From contig OX235271.1 in assembly GCA_944472155.2 (NCBI GenBank), positions 27,164,977 through 27,228,976 of the forward strand: a stretch of DNA of 64,000 bases, read 5' to 3'. The position numbers and the translations under genes were made by a program. This document shows positions 1 to 10,800 of the stretch, in pieces (position 1 is the first letter of the stretch; the number at the start of each line of letters is the position of its first letter). The stretch comes from Trichobilharzia szidati (Eukaryota > Platyhelminthes > Trematoda > Strigeidida > Schistosomatidae). The notes below the pieces were generated by a model. That model made no database searches. It saw only the letters and a list, made by a program, of their open reading frames with translations, and was not told where the DNA came from.

Positions 1-1
1 A

Positions 2-391
2 CTGTTCAACCAGAACGCGAAAGACAAGCTGTCTCATTGGGCCACCTCAACATGCATATACCAGTTCACTTGCTGTTGTGCAGCTGAGTACATCGGCCGT
101 ACCATGCGCCGACTTGGAAAACGCGCTCGTGAACACTATCCAGCCTGGCTGGTAAAAGGAGAGCAAAAACGTGTAAACAGTTCAGTGACAGAACATCTGG
201 TCAACTCAGGACATTCAGCGCCTTTCGAAAAGAGCTTCAAAGTAATATACAAGATTCAATCAAACCTGTCAAAGGGAGTGAAATCAAGACATCTGGGCAT
301 AGCTGAGGCGTTAGCTATCCAAAAGCTCAAACCCACCCTTTGTATCCAAAAGAAATACATTCAACCCCTGTCCCTGCCATGGCCATCGTAA
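2..391 (+). CDS. Penelope-like element GIY-YIG endonuclease domain, 3' end of ORF (left-truncated by window edge)
   Basis: The frame is open from base 2 to the TAA at 389-391, about 129 codons with no start codon needed. It reads as the C-terminal GIY-YIG endonuclease of a Penelope-like retroelement: a Cys-rich strand (CIYQFTCCC) followed by AEYIGRTMRRLGKRAREHY, which contains the YIG motif and the downstream conserved Arg and Glu-His. This is the typical order in PLE proteins, where the nuclease follows the reverse transcriptase; the RT lies outside the window. No stop interrupts the visible part, so this copy may be relatively young. It sits in a CFAP65 intron in the same orientation as the gene. 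Family assignment is by motif recognition only. Confidence 0.7.
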   Translation: MFNQNAKDKLSHWATSTCIYQFTCCCAAEYIGRTMRRLGKRAREHYPAWLVKGEQKRVNSSVTEHLVNSGHSAPFEKSFKVIYKIQSNLSKGVKSRHLGIAEALAIQKLKPTLCIQKKYIQPLSLPWPS

Positions 392-950
392 ACAGGTAAA
401 TTTTTTAATAATGACCATCCCATCACCTTTTTTATCTAAACTTCCTGTTTATTCATGTTATTTTAAGTTTTCTTAATCCCTGTCTACACTACCATATTTT
501 CATATCCACTCTTCCTGTTTATTTTGTCACTTTACTATGTCTACATATTTAATCCCTGATTGCATAAACAATTATTCATCACACTAGTTTTTTATCCAAA
601 CATCCTGTATATTTTGTTATTTTTACACTTCTAACCCCCAATTGCACAATGTCAATTTTCTTACTTATTATGCTACTTTGTTTGAGTTTTACCCATCCCC
701 CTGTTTATTATGGCATTCTAATTCCTAATTGTAATTTTTTATTAATTTGACCCTTAACCGGAAATTATTCTGGAACTTTCCCATCCATTTGATATAAATA
801 CACGAATGTACAGCCTAGATGATGACTTCGTCGAAAAGAAAATTTTCTTCGCTGCAACTGTCTTTTTATTCCCTATGATCAAATAGAGAAATGCTTCTTG
901 ATGTCTTTATTCCATCGGAAAGTCGATAAATGGATAATAATAATAATAAT
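392..950 (+). mobile_element. 3' untranslated tail (pLTR-like) of the Penelope-like element
   Basis: AT-rich sequence follows the endonuclease stop codon and ends in a short (TAA)n run near 932-950. The part from about 715 to 860 recurs almost unchanged at about 45260-45405, including a TATA-like GATATAAATA and the fold described for 811-854. The repeat shows that this tail belongs to the element and not to the host intron. The exact outer boundary is uncertain. Confidence 0.6.
811..854 (+). ncRNA. hammerhead-ribozyme-like fold in PLE tail (candidate)
   Basis: Order seen: CAGC (815 side of helix I), CTAGATGA resembling the CUGANGA core with one extra base, GAC-TTC-GTC short hairpin (helix II), GAAA, AGAAAA/TTTTCT long hairpin (helix III) closed by A-T, then C followed by GCTG, which pairs back with CAGC. 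Predicted cleavage would be after 850. The same string is present at 45355-45398. PLE tails are known to carry hammerhead ribozymes. The extra core base and an unpaired T before helix II are deviations, so activity is not assured. Confidence 0.4.
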
Positions 951-1537
951 GACTGAACTGGAACCAGCTGCATCCAGATTACAGATAACTTATCTCCCCA
1001 AAATGAACTTATTTACTGATTATGGTCTTCTCTTCTTTAAGACAAGGATTGATTGGTTATCTTTATAAATCTCGTCCTTAAAACACATCGCTTGGGAAAA
1101 CATTTCTTAATTAATATACTCATTCTGAACAACAAATCTACTCCAGCGCCTCAGTGTTTAACGCAAAGATGACAGTTTTGCTGTTATTCTTACGAAAATA
1201 TTTTTCGCTCCCATTTGGCTTTTCATTGCTTTCTATGAACCAGACGGTCTAATTTCCAAGCTTCCTCCCAAATAACATCTCCACAGGGAACCCTTTGAAA
1301 GTAATAACTCCAATACCTTGTACCCCACACTATGATTGGTTTCCCTCTGGGATTAGTATATCCTTAGGTTCATTTGTTATGGCATAAATTATTTTGTTAG
1401 CCTCATATTTCGCCCATTCCTCTATTTGCCCTTTCCTTTCTTACCTGGTGTTCTATTTACATAGAATACTAAAAGAAACCATCTGAACTACAAATCTTTT
1501 GCTTCAATTCAAGATTTTTTCCATTTCTCTTTTGCAG
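951..1537. other. CFAP65 intron, no recognisable feature
   Basis: Unique-looking AT-rich intronic DNA. It ends in a pyrimidine-rich tract and TTTTGCAG, the acceptor of the first exon in the window. Confidence 0.5.
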
Positions 1538-1858
1538 AATCATATAATCCCTACTGATCGCAGGTCGAATTCATTGAGTAAATTCAATGGAGATGAAGAT
1601 CATAGTAATAATGATCTAACATTTCGAAATTTCCCTCCACTTTCACGTCGTATCAAACAACCAATAGATTCATGGGTTAGCCTGTCACATCATCTACTTG
1701 ATTTGCAACGGATTGTTGTGGGTACACGTTGTCGACGTTTAATTCATATGACAAATAGATTTTCTATTGATAATAATGCTCAAATCAGTCGTTTACCTGT
1801 TATTAATCGTTCTGTCTATCGATTCCGATGGTTTACAGAGTTTTCTGAAGATATGGAG
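1538..1858 (+). CDS. CFAP65: CFAP65 exon 1 of window (ASH-like domain)
   Basis: 107 codons, phase 0 at both ends. The acceptor is CTCTTTTGCAG and the donor is GAG|GTTAGT. Its C-terminal half has the alternating hydrophobic pattern of an ASH/MSP beta-sandwich (IVVGTRCRRLIHMTN ... VINRSVYRFRWF). The reading frame stays open to 2047, but those last 63 codons lie beyond the donor and look like intron. Confidence 0.75.
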
Positions 1859-4800
1859 GTTAGTGAAAGACGTCTTTATTTTCTTATTTCTGTGTATTCA
1901 GATTTAATCCTATATGACGTAAATTATTATAAAAAACGATTTGTCTTCCCAATGAATGAATATCGAAACGATGTTCTTTCTTGGCTGGCATTTCGCTATT
2001 CAATGCTGACATGTAACCAATGGTCTTCAGCCATTGGTTCTTATTAGTCTTGACCACCCTAACCAGGTGGTCTTGCTCTATTCAAGTTTTCAAAGTGGAG
2101 GAAATATTTGAAGTACTAAAAGCCACCGAGTCATACAGTACAGGATACATTAGCAGTTAACTCAACACCAGAATTCTTCGAATAATGCTCAAGCAGAATA
2201 TCCAGTGAATTAATTTGGAAACTACTCGAGTACTACGGCGTACCCCAAATATTCATCAACCTTATTCAACAGCTGTATGACAACGGCACATGTCAAGTGA
2301 TCCCCCCACAACGGAAAACTCAGCGAGGCGTTCGGAGTAAACACAGGAGTCAGACAAGGGTGCTTATTATCACCAATGATATTCCTAATTGTGGTAGACT
2401 AGATTATGCGTCAGACAGTGGGAAACGAGAAGACAGGGATATTCTGAACCGACGTGATGAACCAAGAAGACCTGGATTTCGCGCGTGGATGATTTATGTT
2501 TGATGTCACACAAAATCGGAGACATACAAGCAAAAACCGACAAACTGGTCGAAGAAGCAGCAAAGACAGGACTGCAGGTGAACATAGACAAGACGGAGGT
2601 CATGAAAATAACCAACCAACAACAGCAGCAGCAACATCCAACGCCAATCACCATCAACGGGATGGATTTGAAAGAGGTTACTTCTTTCACTTATCTAGGG
2701 AGCATTGTCTCAACTACTGGAAGAACGGACGAGGATGTCAAATCGAGAATCGGAAAGGCGAGAAACACATTCATCAACCTGAAACCAATCTGGAAATCTT
2801 CCGCTGTCACTCAGCCTGCATCAACAACAAAGTGATTCGGATTTTCAATACAAACGTCAAGTCAGTCAGTTCTTCTATACGGATGGATCAGAAACTTGGC
2901 GGCGGGTCACAAAGAATATTTCCAACAGCCTGTTGCAGACCTTTATCAACAACTGTCTTCGCTGGCTCTATACTGAAGATCAGATGGCTGGAAAGAATCA
3001 CCAACAAGAAACTATGGGAACAAACAAAACAAGAACGAATCGGTCAACAAATATGCAGGAGAAAGTAGAGATGGATTGGACACTCACTCGCTGAGGAGGC
3101 CGTTGGGTGACATCGCGCGTCAGGCCAACGCTCGAGTGGAACCCGAAAGGGAAGCGGCGAGTGGGACGTCAGTGCAAGTGTGACATGGAGGAGATCGTGT
3201 GAAGAGGAATTGAAACAGTATGGACTAACATGGATGCAAGTAGAAAGTACAGCAGAAAATAGTAGCAAGTGGAGACGTGTAGTTGAAGCCCTATGTTCCA
3301 CTAGGAACCCAAGGGAACAATAATAATAATAGAATATCCAGCTATTTGCGGTAATTCTTCACATCTTTCCGCCTTATGGAAATCACCACTATTACTGAAA
3401 ATTCTTCAACGTGATGCAAAATTTCAGGTGGATTAAACTAAAGATTTTATTTTTAATTTCAAAAAACAAGCTTGCTGCCCTAATCGCATTGTGAAAGAAA
3501 TGAATCTAGTCCATTGAATCAATTTTGTCTTATCCAGCCACACTTATTGTCCTTGCATTCCTAAAGTTGGCAAGTAGATGTTTCATCAGATTGTTTAACC
3601 ATGTATCGCTCAAATGCATCACATTTTTCGGAGGACCTTCCTTTTCTGTTACTGCTAATTCCACTATGTATCATTTCGGTACTTGGTGTTTTAAAGTGTA
3701 GAAATTTGATGCACCATTGTATAGAGTTCCATGTGGATTCTCGTAATTGTTTGACATAATCTAACAAATACGATTCTGAAGTATTAATGTGCACATACTT
3801 GGTGAATTTCACGTTCGATGACGAACTTTCATTAGTTAGATAATCACTGAAAACTAGTGCGTACTGGACGTCTGTTTCTTCGGTATTCTGCATCCTTTGG
3901 CAATATGCACCCATGATACAACTGCGGATCGAAACTGGTACCTTCAAGTTACCAGGTGGACCTTTTTGTCAACACTTTTAACAAAAATGTGGGCAAATAT
4001 ACAGACCAACAACCAAGCTCAACGATCAGAGAAATGACCGTGAACGACTAATCGAAATTGCCCATTGTAAACAGATATCGCTTATACAGAAAAGTATACT
4101 TGGAGCAAATAAACAATAATAACAGCAAAAACGTTGATAAAAGTCCGTTACATGCTGAGAAAATGTTTCCCTATTTCTCTGCTCATAAATTTATCTAAAT
4201 GACCTTGTGGTATATCTTAGTAGAAGAATATTCCAGATGTCTAGGACAAATGCTTAATCACTTCTACTTCACGTATTCTCAGTTCATTTGATGAATAAGT
4301 TTTTAGATATCAATCTCAAATAAACTGAGGGAGTTAGCATGGGATCACTGACATCCCCGACACTGTTAGATACATTTATGAATAAGTGCGAAAATCAAGC
4401 GACTGAAACAATCAGTCTCACCCCCAGAATATGGCAGAGAGATGTAGATGACACATTCACAGTACTAAAAACACAAGATATAAATAGATTTTTCGAACAC
4501 ATCATCTTACAGGTAGAGGCGTTTCATTTCATCTATGATTTGAAAAGTCGTAAGGGAGAGCTTCCAATGTTTAATTCTATCATAAAATGGAAACAAGATG
4601 GGAAGTTAAACACTTATGTTTACAGAAAACTAACACATTCAAACTGATATATTTAGATTTCTGTTCATCACACTCCATATCAGTAGAAATAGGATTGGTA
4701 AAATGTTTAAGTAATAGGGCGAAAAACTAAGCAGTACCAAAGGAAATTTAAGACAGGAAGCAGCACTGAAAAATTACCCTTATGAACCAACCAGGAAGCA

Positions 4801-7800
4801 TGTAGGAAAATATAGAAATAAAATTTCTAATGATAATGGTAGTAATGCTGATTATAATAATAGTAATAATAATAATAACACGCATGGCAGACATACACAG
4901 AAGGATGACAACACCAACAATAGAGAATTTAAGACATCAGCAGTGCTTCCATAAAAAAGAAGTGACTGTGGAAACCTTACATAGAATTCTTAAAAACAAA
5001 CTCACTTAGAAACAAGTTGTGTTAGTTAAAGGATCCTGCGAAGTCCATCAGACAAAATGATTCAGTTCCACCAATGCCCCACAGTGATTATCAAGTCAAA
5101 TACACAGGTCATCTTAGTAGGATGAGGTAAATTAGCTTAGTGGAACACGAAAAGCTGATAAAGTCTCGATTATAAAGTAATAGAGAAGAGTTTTAGCTCA
5201 GGTGGATGATTTTCAATTAATAGTGTTCTCTGAGCTGATTGGTTTAGCTGAGGAGCCTTCGTCGTCCATCTCGACAACATCCTCCTTCAGTGCAATTTTT
5301 AGCATAAAGTAAACTGATTTGAATTTTCCATGAGTGATAGAATTCTGTCCCCCGGTAACCATCTTCACATACGTATTGATCATTTTCTATTGACTTGGAT
5401 TTTATACTTTCTGGTCACCTGATTTACTTTTTATTAGTTGGCAAATTTGGTCTATATTAACGTGTTTGTTAATTGCATTTTCGCTTGAGTACCAGGCTTC
5501 TAGGAATTCCCTGACTGCACTTTTGGTGTTTCCTCTGTCTAAAATTTCGACATTATCTCAATCAAATTGATGACCATAATTGTCTATATGCATTGATGCT
5601 AGAAGAATACATATCGTGTCTTTTCACCGCTGATTTGTGTTCTTGGATTCTGATTCGAAGGGGACGCACACTTTGGCCGATGTAATGCTTGTTGCGGTTC
5701 ATACAATTTATTTTGTAAATGGTAATAATTTTATCTCCTTTTTATGTTGGATCTTTCGGTTTGCATAGTATCGAATTAGGCGATTTGACTGGCTTGTGTG
5801 CTATGTCTATTTCAAACGGTTTCAGTATTCTAGCTGTTATTTCAGAGATATTTTTCATGCATGGTAGGATGAATTTTCTTGTTTTCTTTGATGATGGTTC
5901 CTTGATGGTGTTGTGATTCTATTTTAAACACATTTTGATGAACTTTTGCGGATAACCATTCTTTTTGAAGACCGTTAGTAGGTATTTTTCTTCGATTCTT
6001 TTCAACGCTGTAGTGCTGCAGTGTGTTTGAATGCTTTTAAACAATGTGTGCACACAGTTTCTTTTGTGAATAATTGGATTATTGCTAGTATAGTTGAGTA
6101 TTTGATCTGTGTGTGTTGATTTTCTATATACTTGTGTTTCTAAATTTCCTGTGTTGGTTCTCCTATTAGGGCATCTAAAAATGGGATTTTGTTATCTAAT
6201 TCTTCTTCTCTTGTGAATTTGATGTCTTCAAATATGTTGTTTATTAATTTATGAGTATATTCTAAATCGTTTCTCTTAATTATTACATATAGGTAATTAT
6301 AGACATCAGTTTGATTGGGATAATGTGGAAATTTTAGACAGAGGAAACACCAAAAGTGCAGTCAGGGAATTCCTAGAAGCCTGGTACTCAAACGAGTATC
6401 CAATCAACAAATACGTTAATATAGACCAAATCTACCTACCAACTAATAAAAATTAAACCATGTAACGAGGAAGTTTAAAATCCAACTCAATAGAAAATGA
6501 CCAATACATATGTAAAGATGGTTACCGGGAGCCGGAATTCTATCACTCATGGAAAATTTAAATCAGTTCACTTTATGCTAAAAATTGCGCTGAAGGAGGA
6601 TGTTGTCGAGAAGGACGACGAAAGCTTCACAACTAAACCAACCAGCTCAGAGAACACTATTAATTGCAAAGTCTTGATTAGTTGTCCCTACAAAGAGTAG
6701 AAATCTGGAGAATAGTTCAGCTATAGCACTACATGCAAATACACACAATCACTCAGTAGGGTGGAACATTTTGACAGTTCAAAAATATAATATAATAGGA
6801 TGGAGGGAGGGAGCAATTGATAACGGAAACTTTATTAATTGAATCATTTGGGAATGAGCGTAGTAGGGATGATTCAACATCTGTCCTCGACATCTGGAAA
6901 ATTTCACTACCCCTATGAAGAATAAGCAGGAATAAAGAAAGCTATAAAATGGAAGTTTCGAAGTTTTTTATTCACAATTGGTGATGTGATTATGAAGAAT
7001 GAATTGTGTTCACAACATCAACCAGTAAATAATAATATTACACTGTGTATTGGATATATCCAGTATACAAATTAATATGGAATTGCATACTATGCATCGG
7101 TGGCACAGTGGTTAGGACTCTCGCCGACCATGCACATAGTCCGAGGTTCGATCCCCTGCCGGCGCACACCCGATATCTATGGTCGGCCTGTAAATTTGGG
7201 CTACCGATATCCATGCTGAAAATTCCATACCTGTACTGAAAATACGGTGTGGAATCAAGCTGTAATCAAAATAATAAAATAATAAAAATAATAATTGCCC
7301 AAGTTTTATAGGCATGTTAATGTATTTATGACTTTCTGAATTTCTTTTCTAGCTCATTGTTATCAACTTGTCTAGTTATCTCACTTTCTTCTTCTGATTT
7401 TCACACCGTCAGAACATCATCATTACGCCAAGATTAGGTCGGATTAAACCTGGTCAAACAATTCAAGTGCTTATCACCTATACAGCCACTGGGTTACCCA
7501 GTTTTACAGAGACGAATTTAATATGTGAAGTAAGCTTCATTATTATAACCTACACTTGTTACTTCTTTGCATAATTCTTTTAGCAAAAGGCTGCTAATTA
7601 ATTCTTATATTGCTTTTAGTCTGTTCAGTGGACCGTATGAAAACAAACTTCTCCAGGTGTTTGAAAATTATCGACTGGAGACGCGTCTAAATCTCTGTGC
7701 GTGGTAATATCACAGTAGATTGACTGAAATGACAGATATATTGGACAGTGTCACTAAGTGGCATTTACTGCTGGCGAACCTTAAACAAGAAGTCTGCTAA

Positions 7801-10800
7801 CTGGGAGACTAATTTAGTGGATTTCGTCAAACAAATCTAACAGGCATTGAAGTAACTGAACAAGGAAAGTTATGTAACTATTGAAACCAAAAACAATATA
7901 TCCCATCAAGCAAAGTGATGAATTGTATCGGAATACCCTCGATACGAGTTGATCACAGATTGATATCAGTTATGGAACTATTGGAAACCAGGGAGTATTG
8001 GACAGCTGCTGTTTCATCCTAGTTTGGGAATCATCGGCAGTACGCACCCACCCATTACTAACCCTTAAAAAAACAAACTATAGAAAATTAGTCTGATACT
8101 CGCTAGTGACTTGCTACAGGATGGAGCTTCCTGCAGTTCTAGTGAGAAGTCGTGACCAGTGAGGTCCAATTAGGTGTCACTTGTGTCGATGGATGTCCCA
8201 CCAACGACAATGGTTAGGGTCGCGCTAAATCACGAATTGGTAGAAGTTAGAATTCATGAGCCATTAAATCGGGTCCCAGTGGCTGAATGGTATACGAGCT
8301 AGCTCGCCTTGTAACCGAAAGGTCCTGGGTTCGAATCCCAGTGAGTGCGTACTGCCGATGATTCCCACACTAGTGGGATGAAACAGCAGCTGTCCAGTAC
8401 TTCCTGGTTTTGAATGGTTCTCTAACTGATATCAGTTCGTGATCATCTCGGAAATAATATACTTCTGTGTTGGAATACTGCCAGAGAAAATAATAATGCA
8501 ATCACAAAAGACAAACATCACAATTTTCCCAGTCGAAGTCACCATCAGTTTATGTGCATTTCAACAGAAAAATCTGATCAATAGTATTGGCTTATAAGTT
8601 TACACAATAACCGAAAATCTGGATACGTTACGTTAATCATACATTTGTAATAATTAAGAGAAATGATTTAGAATATACCCATAAATTAATAAACAACATT
8701 CCATATCAGTTTGTTTATTAGATACATTACACAGTGAAACAGTATTATTTACTGGATGACAATGTTTCGAACAAAATTTATTGTTCACAGTCATATCCGA
8801 TATGATTATGAACAATAAATTCTGTTCGAAACGTCATCCAGTAAATAATACTGTTTCACTTACTGTGTGATACATCTAATAAACAAACTAATATGGAATT
8901 AATTACTTCCACAGTGCCCAAGTTTTACACACATATATTAATGATGAGAAATTGTTTTTAAAATTGAATTAAATTTAACGTTGTTCTGATTTTGTTGTCT
9001 AATGTTTGTATAGGGCTTTTTGTCAACTGTTGATATACATTATTATCTTTGAGTAAATCCTCTGCTTTCTTTATGTAATCTTCTGTGTCCAGGATTACTG
9101 TGGTTCTTCCTTTATCAGCCGGTAGAATAACTATATCTTTTCTATTCTTCAGTTTCTTCAATGCATTTTGCTCTTCAGTGCTAATTTGGGAATTATGACT
9201 TTTCTGCTTGATCATAGGTACGTTATGTTGACGATACATTTGTAATAATTAGGAGAAATGATTATTTAGAATATACTCATAAATTAACAAACAACATATT
9301 TGGAGACATCAAATTCACAAGAGAAGAAGAATTAGATAACAAAACCCCATTTCTAGGTGTCTTAATCAGGAGAACCAACACAGGAAATTTAGAAACACAA
9401 GTATATAGAAAATCAACACACACAGATCAAATACTCAACTATACTAGCAATAATCCAATTATTCACAAAAGAAACTGTGTGCACACATTGTTTAAAAGCA
9501 TTCAAACACACTGCAGCACTACAGCGTTGAAAAGAATCGAAGAAAAATACCTACTAACGGTCTTCAAAAAGAATGGTTATCCGCAAAAGTTCATCAAAAT
9601 GTGTTTAAAATAGAATCACAACACCATCAAGGAACCATCATCAAAGAAAACAAGAAAATTCATCCTACCATGCATGAAAAATATCTCTGAAATAACAGCT
9701 AGAATACTGAAACCGTTTGAAATAGACATAGCACACAAGCCAGTCAAATCGCCTAATTCGATACTATGCAAACCGAAAGATCCAACATAAAAAGGAGATA
9801 AAATTATTACCATTTACAAAATAAATTGTATGAACCGCAACAAGCATTACATCGGCCAAAGTGTGCGTCCCCTTCGAATCAGAATCCAAGAACACAAATC
9901 AGCGGTGAAAAGACACGATATGTATTCTTCTAGCATCAATGCATATAGACAATTATGGTCATCAATTTGATTGAGATAATGTCGAAATTTTAGACAGAGG
10001 AAACACCAAAAGTGCAGTCAGGGAATTCCTAGAAGCCTGGTACTCAAGCGAAAATGCAATTAACAAACACGTTAATATAGACCAAATTTGCCAACTAATA
10101 AAAAGTAAATCAGGTGACCAGAAAGTATAAAATCCAAGTCAATAGAAAATGATCAATATATATGTGTAAAGATGGTTACCGGGAGACGCAATTCTATCAC
10201 TCATGGAAAATTTAAATCGGTTCACTTTATGCTTAAAACTGCGCTGAAGGAGGATGTTGTCGAGATGGACGACGAAAGCTCCGCAACTAAACTAACCAGC
10301 TCAGAGAACACTATTAATTGCAACTCAAGAGATTTACAGTTCATAAGATTGAACTTAACTCGGTTAGACAAAATCATTAAAATAGGTGTTCAGGCAATCA
10401 ATATATAATCAAAATGCACTTACCTAAACAATGACAGATTGATCATACTCTCTTTCTGTTTGTATAAAGTCAGGTTGAAAATATTTGATGTGGCAAATAG
10501 CAATAAATTTAGTGGCTTCCGCAAATTTAAAACTCTGAAGGATTTGGAAATGATCCACATTCACAAGGTTTCTAGTAATTGCACTTTGTAAATATCTTCC
10601 TCCTCCTCTTAAGCGTAAATTTATTGGAATACCAAATATATACCCTTCTTTATGTCCTTTCACTGTATTTGCTGCGGTAAGTGCATGTAAATTTTCTAAA
10701 CACAGGTAGAAGTGACATCAGCTGAGTATTTAACCTGTTTACTTGGCCTCATTAATCATGTGACACTGCATAAACATTTGTTGATTGTTACTTTTATCTT

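Noticed and set aside
1859..2047. Coding extension of CFAP65 exon 1 to the stop at 2045-2047
   Set aside because: A GAG|GTTAGT donor ends the conserved part at 1858, and the next exon joins in phase; the extension looks like intronic sequence.
3331..3427. LINE-derived AG just before 3333 used as a new acceptor that rescues the right half of exon 2
   Set aside because: From exon 1 (phase 0) it would shift the frame and hit TGA at 3396-3398. Other acceptors in the LINE were not excluded.
5719..5916. 65-codon hydrophobic plus-strand ORF, also on the minus strand at 9616-9813
   Set aside because: It is the antisense of the PLE linker region and is duplicated only because the element is.
7090..7165. 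tRNA gene (A and B boxes, CCGGCGC end)
   Set aside because: It occurs many times with the same non-tRNA body attached and without a normal D-arm or anticodon arm; it is a SINE head.
10570..10677. Extra CFAP65 exon ending GCG|GTAAGT
   Set aside because: Exons 3 and 4 already join in phase and in the family order; no acceptor gives a matching phase without a stop nearby.
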